This document shows positions 15,996 to 26,509 of a DNA stretch of 64,000 nucleotides, in pieces; positions within the stretch are counted from its first letter, which is position 1; each line of letters begins with the position of its first letter. Under the pieces are notes generated by a model. That model was not told the origin of the DNA. It saw only the letters and a list, made by a program, of their open reading frames with translations, and did no database searches. The position numbers and the translations under genes are program-made. Source of the stretch: Brevibacterium yomogidense (GTDB lineage Bacteria > Actinomycetota > Actinomycetes > Actinomycetales > Brevibacteriaceae); the NCBI RefSeq assembly GCF_900163715.1, contig NZ_FWFF01000020.1, positions 1 through 64,000 of the forward strand, given 5' to 3'.

Positions 15996-16862
15996 TCAGA
16001 GAACGCGGATGTACGTGACGCTTCCCATCCACGAGTGGCTGCGGTACGAGGTGCCGGATGATGGCGAGCCCGCGTCGTACATCATGCCGTCGCCCGCGTA
16101 GATGCCCACGTGTCCGGGCTTGTAGACGAGGTCGCCGGGCTTCGCTTCGGAAGGGGAGACGGTCTGGCCGGCTGCCGCCTGGCCGCCGGAGTTGCGGGGC
16201 AGGTTCACCCCGACCTTGTTGTACACGAAGGAGGTGTAGCCGGAGCAGTCCCAGCCGGAGGTGGTGGTGCCGCCGAAGACGTAGGGAACGCCCGTGTACT
16301 GCTTGGCGATCGCGAGGACCTGCTCGGCCTTCGAGCCGTCCGGAAGCGCAGCGTCGCCGCCACCGTCAGAGGAGCCCGAATCCGAGGACTCGGAATCAGA
16401 CGAACCGGAGTCGGACGAGCCCGACTCAGAGGAGTCCGACTCGGAGGAGTCCGACTCGGAGTCAGCCGAACCGGCGTTCGACTCGACCGACTCGGAGGGA
16501 GCCGGCTCGGGCTCCGGCTCAGGCTCCGGAGCCTCGGTCGCGGTCACGTTGGAGACCGAGGCGGCACCGACGACGTCTGCGTCCTCGCTGTCCTCGCCCT
16601 GCTCCGGGATGACCGTCTTCGCCTGGTTCACGAAATCAGTGCTGGGCTTGTTCTCCGCCTCAGCGGTGACCGCTGCCGCCTCGTCTTCGCCCTGGCCCAT
16701 TGCGGGCAGAGTGGCGGTGACGACGAGTCCGCCTGCTGCGGCGACGACCGCCGCGCGACGACCGACGACGCCGTAGTTGGCACCCAGCGCGTCGGTGAGT
16801 TCTGTGAGCGGGGTCTTGACGCGGGTTTCGGCCGCGCGGCGACCATGCTTCCTTGTAGCCAC
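15996..16862 (-). CDS. secreted NlpC/P60 peptidoglycan endopeptidase with Ser-Asp linker
   Basis: 288 residues from a GTG after GGAGAGG. A signal-type hydrophobic segment (about 36-55) ends at MGQ. Then comes a long disordered region: Pro-Glu repeats (112-120) followed by a Ser-Asp/Ser-Glu tract (134-166, built from ESDSSESDSSESG-like pieces), and the NlpC/P60 domain from about 180. Catalytic residues are Cys206 (SGWDCSGYTSF) and His251 (KPGHVGIY). It should cut peptide cross-links or stem peptides of the cell wall. SD repeats are typical wall-spanning stalks. It has a long 5' leader with a promoter at about 17051-17079. Confidence 0.92.
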   Translation of the reverse strand: MATRKHGRRAAETRVKTPLTELTDALGANYGVVGRRAAVVAAAGGLVVTATLPAMGQGEDEAAAVTAEAENKPSTDFVNQAKTVIPEQGEDSEDADVVGAASVSNVTATEAPEPEPEPEPAPSESVESNAGSADSESDSSESDSSESGSSDSGSSDSESSDSGSSDGGGDAALPDGSKAEQVLAIAKQYTGVPYVFGGTTTSGWDCSGYTSFVYNKVGVNLPRNSGGQAAAGQTVSPSEAKPGDLVYKPGHVGIYAGDGMMYDAGSPSSGTSYRSHSWMGSVTYIRVL

Positions 16863-17050
16863 GATGTCCTCTCCATTTCCTACGAGGCGACGCACGTCGA
16901 GCTGGAGACGCCCTGTCCTTCCGGACTGTGCTGCCGGTTTCCCGGCCCCTCGCCGCCGCTCAGGTCCTGTTGCTGTCTCTTCGATCCGATCGTGCGGGTG
17001 CGGCGTGCGGAACCCGGGTCGGATGGCCTTCTTCCGAAGGCGCCTCGACA
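16863..17050 (-). other. long 5' leader of the NlpC/P60 gene
   Basis: About 180-190 bases separate the proposed promoter from the GTG start. It holds several G/C-rich complementary pieces (for example GGGGCCGGGAAACCGGC). Actinobacterial wall hydrolases often have c-di-AMP (ydaO) riboswitches here, but I cannot align the conserved ydaO blocks, so I only mark it as a candidate structured leader. Confidence 0.35.
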
Positions 17051-17079
17051 ACTGTAAACGATCAGCAACGTCATGTCAC
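17051..17079 (-). promoter_or_regulatory. candidate promoter of the NlpC/P60 gene
   Basis: On the minus strand GTGACA, 17 bases, TACAGT resembles a housekeeping -35/-10 pair. It is the best match in the 329-base interval between the DtxR-family and NlpC genes. Confidence 0.45.
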
Positions 17080-17191
17080 ATTTGGATCACGGATCAGATC
17101 TCATATCGTGATCCTCTGCCCCGGCGGGTCATCATCGATGCAGGTCAGAGCGCCAAGTAACGGGATGAAACGGATGTAACGAGGTGATGTG

Positions 17192-17875
17192 TCAGCGTGT
17201 CACGAACACGAACGCCGCGGTCTCGGACGGAAGATCCAGCACATCGGAGGACCCCTCGGCACGGATGCTCACGTAGTCGCCGTCCGATTCCACGGTCACC
17301 ACCGTGCCGGGCACGATCCCGGTCTCCTGCAGCTGCGCCAGCAGCTCGATGTCGACCTGGAGCGGCTCCGCGAGCCACGCGATGCCCACGGTCCGCTTCT
17401 CACCGGACTTCACCGCGCGCGTGAGCGAGGTCGTCTCCGGAACGGCAGCGGGATCCGCACCCAGATCCTCGAGGGCGGGGATCGGATTCCCGTACGGACC
17501 CGTCGTGTGCTCCGGGAGCATCGAGAGGAGTCGCGTCTCGACCTGCTCGCTCATGACGTGCTCCCACCGGCATGCCTCGTCGTGGACGAGTGACCACTCG
17601 AGACCGATCACGTCGGACAGGAGCCTTTCGGCAAGACGATGCTTGCGCATCACGCGCGTCGCGAGCTCGCGTCCCTCGTCGGTCAGAGCGAGGTGACGGT
17701 CCGCGTCCACGACGACCAGACCGTCCCGCTCCATGCGCGCCACGGTCTGAGAGACCGTCGGGCCGGAATGCTCGAGACGCTCAGCGATCCGCGCTCGCAG
17801 CGGCACGATCCCCTGCTCCTCAAGCTCGATGATCGACTTGAGGTACATCTCGGTCGTGTCGATGAGGTCGTTCAC
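17192..17875 (-). CDS. DtxR/IdeR family metal-dependent repressor
   Basis: 227 residues with the three DtxR domains: winged helix (1-70; IAERLEHSGPTVSQTVARMERDGL split over two lines of the fold), dimerisation/metal domain (71-140) and an SH3-like domain (150-227). Metal ligands are conserved: Met10, His79, Glu83, His98, Cys102, Glu105 and His106. With Fe(II) bound such repressors shut off iron uptake genes; Cys102 favours iron over manganese sensing. No iron-uptake gene is nearby, so it acts in trans. It is transcribed alone. Confidence 0.93.
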   Translation of the reverse strand: MNDLIDTTEMYLKSIIELEEQGIVPLRARIAERLEHSGPTVSQTVARMERDGLVVVDADRHLALTDEGRELATRVMRKHRLAERLLSDVIGLEWSLVHDEACRWEHVMSEQVETRLLSMLPEHTTGPYGNPIPALEDLGADPAAVPETTSLTRAVKSGEKRTVGIAWLAEPLQVDIELLAQLQETGIVPGTVVTVESDGDYVSIRAEGSSDVLDLPSETAAFVFVTR

Positions 17876-17985
17876 GTCTCACGCTCTCTCTACGCAGTCC
17901 CGACGCAGTGTCGGGGAGCCATCGCATCCGTCTGGACAGGGCGGAAGCACCCGCGGTCATTTTACGTGGTGCGGCGGGGAACTGA

Positions 17986-20043
<2,058 letters not shown>

Positions 20044-20072
20044 GCACCGCGGACCGATCACAGTACACACGT

Positions 20073-20130
20073 CGAAAGCGCAACATCCGAGCCCTCCGAG
20101 GGGGCGAATCGTTCGGATGTTGCGCTTTCG
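20073..20130 (+). terminator. 18-bp stem hairpin after serC
   Basis: CGAAAGCGCAACATCCGA and its perfect complement enclose 22 bases. It separates serC from the converging DUF456 gene. The following 100 bases are low-complexity GTGCGGGG-type sequence. Confidence 0.75.
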
Positions 20131-20254
20131 TCGTTGCGGCGTACGGGGTGCGGCGTCCAGCGTGCGGGGTGCGAGGTGTGGCGTGTGGGGTGGGAGGAGT
20201 GCGGCCTGCGGCGTGCGAGAAGTCCCGCCCACCTCAGGCGGCGACGTGGTGGCC

Positions 20255-20770
20255 TCAGGCGGTGACGAAGTGGTGGATGACCGTCCCGCTGAAGACCGCG
20301 AGGGCCAGTGCTGCGCAGCCGAACTCGATGAGGATGCCGATGCCCGCGGCCTTGATCGCCGCCCAGCTCGTGTCCCAGGCCTTCCGCGCGTCGCCCAGCC
20401 GCTGCCATTCCGCGGCCCAGAGTCCGCCCACGAAGCCCAGCAGCAGACCGATCACTGGCACGACGAAGAATCCGACGACGGCCAGGATCCCGCCGATGAG
20501 CAGCGAACGGTTCGGGATCCCCCGCTCCTTCAGCCGTCGACCCGTCAGCACCCAGCCGGCTGCCATCCCCAGGGCCACGAGCACCGTGATCGCTGCGAAC
20601 GCCGACCAGCCGGGGCCGGTCCCCGCGACGATCGCCCACACCAGCGCGGCGACCGCGATCGTGGCGGAGCCCGGCAGCACCGGGACGACGATTCCCACGA
20701 TGCCCACGAACATCGCGAGTCCAGCGAGCACGGTGACGATGACGTCTGCGGTCACGGTGAAGAGCTCCAT
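20255..20770 (-). CDS. DUF456 family membrane protein
   Basis: 171 residues with five or six glycine-rich TM helices. The DUF456 features are visible: GIVGIVVPVLPGSATIAVAALVW near the N-terminus and GLLLGFVGGLWAAEWQRLGDARKAW in the second half. Function is unknown; glycine-zipper-like helices suggest an oligomeric membrane protein. It is monocistronic. Confidence 0.85.
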   Translation of the reverse strand: MELFTVTADVIVTVLAGLAMFVGIVGIVVPVLPGSATIAVAALVWAIVAGTGPGWSAFAAITVLVALGMAAGWVLTGRRLKERGIPNRSLLIGGILAVVGFFVVPVIGLLLGFVGGLWAAEWQRLGDARKAWDTSWAAIKAAGIGILIEFGCAALALAVFSGTVIHHFVTA

Positions 20771-20907
20771 TCGGATCGGGGTGCGGAGGGACGCCGACAG
20801 GAGGATCGGTCCTGGCGCATCCGTCCGGTCCGCAGTCTACGGGCGGGGCTGAACACGCGAACAGTGCAGAAGGGGCCGGGACTCACACTGTGATGGAGCT
20901 GTGATCG

Positions 20908-20997
20908 CTCAGCCGTCGGGCTCCCAGCCCACGGACTCCCAGCCGTCGGACTCTCAGCACTCCGACTCTCAGCCGTCGGACTCTCAGCCCTCCGGCT
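20908..20997 (-). repeat. six 15-bp tandem repeats across the MFS gene stop codon
   Basis: Units start every 15 bases from 20908 and read CTCAGCCGTCGGACT or close variants on the plus strand. On the coding strand each unit is five codons, Glu-Ser/Pro-Asp/Glu-Gly/Cys followed by TGA or TGG. The real stop is at 20984-20986. Three further units downstream again carry in-frame TGA. Confidence 0.85.
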
Positions 20998-22303
20998 CCG
21001 GCCGCACCGGACTCGCCGACCCACGCCCCTTCGACTTCCGCCCGTCGTAGCTCAGCCGGATGAACCGCCGCGACCGGCGCACGTAGTGCACGCGCATGTG
21101 CTTCGCGGACACCATCCAGACCACCCCGATGAGGATCCCCACCGCACCCGCGGCGGCTCCGACCCCCAGCGCGGCCCGCGGACCGAACTGATCGGCGATC
21201 CACCCGGCGAACGGCGCCCCCAGCGGCGCCCCGCCCAGGACCACGGCCGCGTAGATCGACATGATCCGACCGCGCACGCCTGACGGAGTGGTCGTCTGCA
21301 CATACGCGTTCGCGGCCGTGAGCATCGTGATGGACGACAGGCCGAGCGTGGTGAGCGTCAGCGCGAACGTCCAGTAGTTCGGCATGACGGACGCTGCCGC
21401 ACACGCCGCACCGAACGCTCCCGCCGCCCAGAAGACGGTGCGCAGGCGCGGCCGGTCCCGCCTCGCGGCCAGCAGAGCACCGGTCAGGGAGCCGACTGCC
21501 AGGATGGAGTTCAGCAGCCCGAACGCGCTGGCGTCCCGGCCGAACTCCACGCGCGCCATCGTCGCCGTGAAGATGTTGAACTTGATGCCGAAGGTCGAGA
21601 CCACGAAGATCACCGCCAGGACGACGATGATGTCAGGCCTTGTGCGCAGGTAGCGGAAGCCGCCCATGATCCCCCGACCGGGAGCTCGGCGGGTGCGGGC
21701 GTCCGGCGACTGCAGGCGGCTGCGGTCCAGCGACAGCAGCACCCCGACGGTCCCGGCGAACGCCAGTCCGGACAGCAGGAACACGGTAGACGCACCGATC
21801 GCCGCGGTCAGCACGCCGGCGACCGCGGGGCCCAGCATCCGCGCGGTGTTGAACGATGCGGAGTTCAGCGACACGGCGTTGGCGACGAGCGAGTCGCCCA
21901 CGAGCTCTGAGACGAACGTCTGCCGAGCGGGGTTGTCGACGGTCGCGACGATGCCCAGCGCCAGGGCGAGCAGGTAGACGTGCCACAGCTGGATCGCCCC
22001 GGTGACGGTGAGGACGAAGAGGACCAGCCCCATCGTGCCCATGAGGATCTGGGTGATGAGGAGCAGCCTGCGCCGCTGGAACCGATCCGCGATCGTGCCG
22101 GCCACAGGGAAGAGGACGAGCTGCGGCCCCAGCTGCAGGGCCATCGTGATGCCCAGAGCAGTGGCGTCCTCATCGGTGAGCTGGGTGAGGACGATCCAGT
22201 CCTGGGCGGTCCTCTGCATCCAGGTGCCGGTGTTCGACACCAGTGCACCGCCGAACCACTTCCGGTAATTGGGCTCGGCCAGCGACCGGAACATCGACGT
22301 CAT
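20984..22303 (-). CDS. MFS transporter (EntS/DHA3-like)
   Basis: 439 residues, about 12 TM helices, starting MTSMFRSLAEPNYRKWFGG. The DHA3 drug/siderophore exporter pattern is seen: GALVSNTGTWMQRTAQDWIV, VAGTIADRFQRRRLLL, NPARQTFVSELVG and SGVRGRIMSIYAAVVLGGAPLG. It probably exports small hydrophobic compounds or siderophores by proton antiport. Its start overlaps the DUF3027 stop, so it is the third gene of csp-DUF3027-MFS. The extreme C-terminus (PVRPEPEG) lies in the 15-bp repeat. Confidence 0.9.
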   Translation of the reverse strand: MTSMFRSLAEPNYRKWFGGALVSNTGTWMQRTAQDWIVLTQLTDEDATALGITMALQLGPQLVLFPVAGTIADRFQRRRLLLITQILMGTMGLVLFVLTVTGAIQLWHVYLLALALGIVATVDNPARQTFVSELVGDSLVANAVSLNSASFNTARMLGPAVAGVLTAAIGASTVFLLSGLAFAGTVGVLLSLDRSRLQSPDARTRRAPGRGIMGGFRYLRTRPDIIVVLAVIFVVSTFGIKFNIFTATMARVEFGRDASAFGLLNSILAVGSLTGALLAARRDRPRLRTVFWAAGAFGAACAAASVMPNYWTFALTLTTLGLSSITMLTAANAYVQTTTPSGVRGRIMSIYAAVVLGGAPLGAPFAGWIADQFGPRAALGVGAAAGAVGILIGVVWMVSAKHMRVHYVRRSRRFIRLSYDGRKSKGRGSASPVRPEPEG

Positions 22304-23301
22304 CCGCGGGAGTGCGCCTCCTCAGGCAGTGCTCCCGCAGTCCGTGCTCCCACATTCTCGACGAGGTCGAGCGATTCGTCGAAGTCGTCGACGACGGACT
22401 TCACGGGCTCCGAGGAGCGGCGCTGCACATCCGTCTCCGAATGAGCACCGCACCCGGCGTCGAGCGCCACGATGCGCCCGTCGAAGGGCGCCCACTTGTT
22501 CGCGCACACGCCGAAGCGGGTGCGCATGCTGCCGGCGATGGGCAGGAGGAAGCCGCAGGTCGAGCACTGGCTGCGGGCCTCGCGGGCGAACTCACCGTCC
22601 GGTCCGGCGTCGGATTCGACCCACCGCTGCGCGGCGTTCGCGATCCCCTCGCGGGACAGCACGCGGGTCCGGCCCAGCCCGTACTCGAAGTTCGGCACCT
22701 GGTCGATGTCATCGCCCGGGCGCAGGTCGACCTGCTCGAGGCCGAGGTCCAGGTTCGGATCGTCCTCCGCCTTCGGCAGGACGTCCTTGGGCCGCATGTC
22801 GCCGGGGCGCACGCGCTCCTCCCACGGCTCCCACGCGGGCGCGACGAGGGCGTCCGCGCCCGGCAGCAGTGCGGTCTCGCACACGGTGGCCTTCTTGGCA
22901 CGCGGTGCACGCGCCAGCACGGCCACCCAGTGCCATCCGCGGTAGGCCGGGTTGGTGCACTCGAAGCTGTGGGTCACGAGCCGGGTGTCCTCGGCGACAG
23001 CGCCCAGGTGGGCGCCGACCTCGGACTCGCCTGCGACCTCGGTGATGGCGGCACGGGCCACGTCGACGGCCTCGGCCAGGACGGTGTCCAGGACGATCGC
23101 GGCCGGCCTGCGCGGCTGACGGCGCTCCCGTGCGGTCGGCGCATCCGACGCCGAGGCGGTGGTCGCCTCAGCAGGCACGGTCGCCTCTGCAGACGCCGCC
23201 TCAGCTGTATCAGCCGACTCAGCGGCACCAGCCGCCTCGGTCGTCGCCGTCGGCGGGGCGGCTTCCATGGACGCCAGCCAGCGGTCGAACAGTCCGGACA
23301 T
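22300..23301 (-). CDS. DUF3027 domain protein
   Basis: 333 residues. The first 60 are Ala/Thr/Glu-rich and disordered. Then comes the actinobacterial DUF3027 domain: FECTNPAYRGWHWVAVLARA, ATVCETALLPGADALVAPAW, PWEERVRPGDMRPKDVLP, and the C-terminal CSTCGFLLPIAGSM, FGVCANKWAPFDG and GCGAHSETDV with six Cys/His likely to bind zinc. Function is unknown. It is commonly next to a cold-shock gene in actinobacteria, as here, and overlaps it at the start codon. Confidence 0.9.
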   Translation of the reverse strand: MSGLFDRWLASMEAAPPTATTEAAGAAESADTAEAASAEATVPAEATTASASDAPTARERRQPRRPAAIVLDTVLAEAVDVARAAITEVAGESEVGAHLGAVAEDTRLVTHSFECTNPAYRGWHWVAVLARAPRAKKATVCETALLPGADALVAPAWEPWEERVRPGDMRPKDVLPKAEDDPNLDLGLEQVDLRPGDDIDQVPNFEYGLGRTRVLSREGIANAAQRWVESDAGPDGEFAREARSQCSTCGFLLPIAGSMRTRFGVCANKWAPFDGRIVALDAGCGAHSETDVQRRSSEPVKSVVDDFDESLDLVENVGARTAGALPEEAHSRG

Positions 23302-23669
23302 CAGCCCTCCAGGTCGTCTGCGATTGCGCGGAGCACTTCCGCCACGCGGTGGGAGTGCCCAGCATCAGGGTACCGCCCGCGGCGCAGGCCGTTCGACGTG
23401 TCGTCCAGCATCCTGATGACGTCCTCGATCATCGATGCGGTCTTCTCCGGGTTCCGGCGCACGCGGGCAGGAGACTCGTGGACACGGGCCTTGAGCACCT
23501 GCTTGCCCTTGCGGCCGTCGACGATGTCGAACTCCAGCCGCATTCCGGGGGTCGCGGTGACCCCGTTCGGCAGCGACGAGCCGTGGAGGAAGATCTGCTC
23601 GCCGTCCTCTGCGGTGACGAAGCCGAATCCCTTGTCTGCGTCGAACCACTTCACGCGTCCTGTGGGCAT
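23301..23669 (-). CDS. cold-shock domain protein with C-terminal extension
   Basis: 122 residues. The CSD occupies the first 65: GRVKWFDADKGFGFV (RNP1) and EQIFLHGSSL (RNP2-like). A 55-residue helical extension follows, as in long CspB-type proteins of actinobacteria. It binds single-stranded RNA/DNA as a chaperone. First gene of an operon with DUF3027 and the MFS transporter. Confidence 0.92.
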   Translation of the reverse strand: MPTGRVKWFDADKGFGFVTAEDGEQIFLHGSSLPNGVTATPGMRLEFDIVDGRKGKQVLKARVHESPARVRRNPEKTASMIEDVIRMLDDTSNGLRRGRYPDAGHSHRVAEVLRAIADDLEG

Positions 23670-23709
23670 GTCAGTCCTTTCACGACCGCGCGGCGGCGCG
23701 GCCGGTCGA

Positions 23710-23785
23710 TGTGGTGCGCGGTGCGCACGTGTGGGAGTGCGCGGTGCGCACTGGGGCTGTGCGCGAGGCGCACTGTGTGGGCGGC
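23710..23785. repeat. imperfect 22-23 bp repeats of GTGCGC/GCGCAC
   Basis: Three units with core GTGCGCGGTGCGCAC or a variant, in the 201-base gap between the small membrane protein gene and the cold-shock gene. Each core is a short palindrome. The unit is not a multiple of three, and it lies upstream of the csp start. Confidence 0.6.
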
Positions 23786-23870
23786 GAGGTCGCGTGTCGA
23801 CGGTGCCGCGCCGGGTCGCGCCATGCGGCGCAGTGAGATGTGGGGCCCGCAGGCCGGATCCGTCCGGGAC

Positions 23871-24095
23871 TCAGACGGAGCGGCGGCGGACGATGCCCTG
23901 GACGAGCACCACCAGCATCAGGACGAACGCAAGCGGCAGCAGTACCATTCCCGTCCAGGTGAACACCGGTGACACCGACGATCCGAGCAGTCCGACGATC
24001 ACCACCAGGGTGAGGCAGGCCAGGCCGAGCAGTGCGATCACTGCGGCAGCCGTGCCGAGGACGGCACCCGGGGGTCTCTGCGTGTCTTCTGCCAT
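23871..24095 (-). CDS. small two-TM membrane protein
   Basis: 74 residues: a short polar start MAEDTQRPPG and two hydrophobic helices (about 11-35 and 44-67), ending in a basic tail VRRRSV. No family is recognised with confidence. AGGAGGTG lies just before the ATG. It is divergent from the helicase-associated gene and shares its promoter region. Confidence 0.6.
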   Translation of the reverse strand: MAEDTQRPPGAVLGTAAAVIALLGLACLTLVVIVGLLGSSVSPVFTWTGMVLLPLAFVLMLVVLVQGIVRRRSV

Positions 24096-24160
24096 CGGGC
24101 ACCTCCTTCTTCCGCTGACCGTGGGCCCCCACCATGATAGCCCCGACTAGGATGGGGAGG

Positions 24161-26509
24161 ATGCCCGAGTCGCCGTCCTTCGCCGCCTGGCTGCGCACCG
24201 CGCCGGAACCCTGGTTCCGGGCCTTCGCCGCATACCGCACCGATCTGCTCCGCACCGATGTGACCGACGTCGCCCGTCTGGCCGCGCTCGCGGCCTCGCA
24301 GGCGGCGGTCGCCCGAGGTCTGGAGTCCCTCGACGCGCCGGCCCTGCGCGTCGTCCACCGCGCTGCTGTGCTGGCCCGCATCGCCCCTGCCGTCGACCGC
24401 TCCGAGCTGCTCGCCGCGGCAGAGGACCCCGCTCCCGAGGCCGCCCTCACCTCCGCGATCACGGCCGGACTCCTGTGGCCGGCGACGGGTTCGGGCGACC
24501 CGGCCGCGGCCTCGGCGTACCGCGTCCAGCCGGAGGCCGGTGCGCTGCTGCCCGTCACCGCAGCCGCTCGCGCGACGCCCCAGCCGTGGCAGTCCGCAGC
24601 GGATCCGCGACCGCTGCGAACCGCCGCGGTGTCGGACGCGCTGCTGGAGAACGCGCAGGGTGCCGGCGTGGCCGGAGCCGTCTCCCGTGCCCTCACCGTC
24701 GTCGCCGAGTTCTCCGACCACGAGGTCTCGCAGCTGGTGAGCGGCGGCGTCGGCAAGCGCGATGCGCAGACCCTCGCCCGCGCCGCGGGAACGGACACCG
24801 CCCGCTTCGCGCTGCTCGTCGAGCTCGCCTCGTACCTGGGGTGGCTGTCCACGACGCGTGATCCCGCCGACCCGCAGTGGAGGCCCACGGCAGAGTTCGA
24901 CACCGCAGCCGCCTCGCCGCGGGAGCAGGTGTGGACCGACCTCGTCACCGCGTGGCTCACGCATCCCGTCGACATCGCGCACGTGCTCGCGGGGACCACC
25001 CCTGCGGGCGAGCGCATCCACCTCCTGGGCCGCGATGAGCACGCGCGCACTGCGTTCGGGGGCTTCCCCTCCGCGCGTCCGCAGATCCTCACGCTGCGGC
25101 GGCTGGTGCTCGTCGCACTGCTGCGCGAAGGTGGGGGCCGCGCGCTGAGCGAGGAGGACGTCGTGGCCCTCCTGTCGTTCACCCACCCGCTGCTGGCCGC
25201 CGTGCGCACGGATGAGGTGGCGCAGGTGCTCGACGAGGCGGAGTCGTTCGGCCTCACCGCCTCGCCGCTGGGCCATCCGGACGCGCACGCGCTCACGCCG
25301 ATCGGCCGGGTGCTCGCGGAGTGGATCGCGGCGGTCGACGATCCGTTCGACCTGCTCGGATCGAGTCCGGTGAATGCGCAGGAGCTGGCGAGCGGACCGC
25401 CGGCGGCCCTACGCGAGCAGATCGCGGCGCTGCTGCCCCCGCTGGAGACCGCGGTGACACTCCAGTCCGATCTGACCGGAGTGGCGTTCGGGCCGCTCGA
25501 CCACACGGTCAGCCTGCGCCTCGAGCGGATCGCGGACGTGGACACCCGCGGGCAGGGCACCGTCTACCGGTTCACGGACGACTCGGTGACCCGCGCGCTG
25601 CGGACCGGCGAATCCGTCGAGTCGATCCTCGCCGTCCTGGAGGACGTCTCCGCGACCGAGGTCCCCACGACGCTCGAGCACCTCGTGCACGCGGCCGGCG
25701 CCCGGCTCCACAGGATCCGTGTGGCACGTGCGCGGTCGGTCGTCGTCGTGGACGACCCGACGGATCTGGACATCCTGCTCGATGACCCCGTCGCCTCCGC
25801 GATCGGGCTGCGCAGGCTCGCGCCCACGGTCGCGGTCGCGGATGCCTCCTCCGACCGGGTGAGCGCGCTGCTGGAGACCGAGGACCGTCCGATCCTCCGG
25901 ATCGACCCCGACGCCGAGGACCCGGCCGGCACCCGCGCGCCCGTCCCCGCCCGTGCCGCGCCTCCCACGACGCGGACGACGCGCGTGCCGGCCGCGCGGA
26001 TCGAGGCGCACATCAACGATCTCGCCGCTGCTCGAGCGCAGCCCCCGCGCACCAGCTCCCCGGCCAGGCGAGCGACCTCCCCCAGTGCGGCAGGGGCCTC
26101 GGCCGCGGGGCGCGGCACGACCGCAGGGTCGTCCGGCACCACCAGTACCACCAGCACCACCGGTGCAGCAGGGGCGGCAGGGGCCTCGGGCACTGCGGCG
26201 GGCGAGGGGGCGGGGAATACCGGCACCGGCACGGCCGTTGGGCAGGATGCTGCCGCGAGTGCGGACGGCGACCCGCAGACGGTGCTCGCGGAACTGGGCG
26301 AGGCCGCGGCGGTGTCGGCGCCGGTCGACGTGATCCTCACGACCACCGACGGGACCCAGCGGACTGTGCGCATGGTCCCGCAGTCTGTGAGCGGCGGACG
26401 CGTCCTGGGTCGCACGGACGCGGGGAAGGCTCTGCGGATATCGGTGGCGCGCATCGTGAGGGTGCGGCGCTCCGGCAGCAGGGACGACGAAGGGAGCACA
26501 CGCGGATGA
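24161..26509 (+). CDS. helicase-associated (XPB/Ssl2 N-terminal domain) protein
   Basis: 782 residues if ATG 24161 (MPESPSFAAWLRTAPEPW) is used; an ATG at 24152 is equally close to the same purine-rich stretch. The protein is the actinobacterial partner of XPB, with an N-terminal helical and winged region (1-400), a middle region resembling the helicase-associated domain, and a disordered Thr/Ser/Gly/Ala-rich stretch (about 645-710). The C-terminus again has a folded block, VDVILTTTDGTQRTVRMVP. It lacks helicase motifs. Four-base overlap with the XPB helicase indicates a common complex. Confidence 0.85.
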   Translation: MPESPSFAAWLRTAPEPWFRAFAAYRTDLLRTDVTDVARLAALAASQAAVARGLESLDAPALRVVHRAAVLARIAPAVDRSELLAAAEDPAPEAALTSAITAGLLWPATGSGDPAAASAYRVQPEAGALLPVTAAARATPQPWQSAADPRPLRTAAVSDALLENAQGAGVAGAVSRALTVVAEFSDHEVSQLVSGGVGKRDAQTLARAAGTDTARFALLVELASYLGWLSTTRDPADPQWRPTAEFDTAAASPREQVWTDLVTAWLTHPVDIAHVLAGTTPAGERIHLLGRDEHARTAFGGFPSARPQILTLRRLVLVALLREGGGRALSEEDVVALLSFTHPLLAAVRTDEVAQVLDEAESFGLTASPLGHPDAHALTPIGRVLAEWIAAVDDPFDLLGSSPVNAQELASGPPAALREQIAALLPPLETAVTLQSDLTGVAFGPLDHTVSLRLERIADVDTRGQGTVYRFTDDSVTRALRTGESVESILAVLEDVSATEVPTTLEHLVHAAGARLHRIRVARARSVVVVDDPTDLDILLDDPVASAIGLRRLAPTVAVADASSDRVSALLETEDRPILRIDPDAEDPAGTRAPVPARAAPPTTRTTRVPAARIEAHINDLAAARAQPPRTSSPARRATSPSAAGASAAGRGTTAGSSGTTSTTSTTGAAGAAGASGTAAGEGAGNTGTGTAVGQDAAASADGDPQTVLAELGEAAAVSAPVDVILTTTDGTQRTVRMVPQSVSGGRVLGRTDAGKALRISVARIVRVRRSGSRDDEGSTRG

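Noticed and set aside
16863..17100. A confirmed ydaO riboswitch
   Set aside because: The conserved blocks could not be recognised by eye, so it is reported only as a candidate leader.
20908..20997. Recoding of TGA as an amino acid (for example selenocysteine)
   Set aside because: No SECIS-like element or selenoprotein family match, and other genes in the window use TGA as a normal stop.
23680..25560. A 626-codon open frame antisense to the helicase-associated gene
   Set aside because: Composition is Ser/Arg/Ala-rich shadow sequence without domains. The plus-strand reading is coupled to XPB and family-like.
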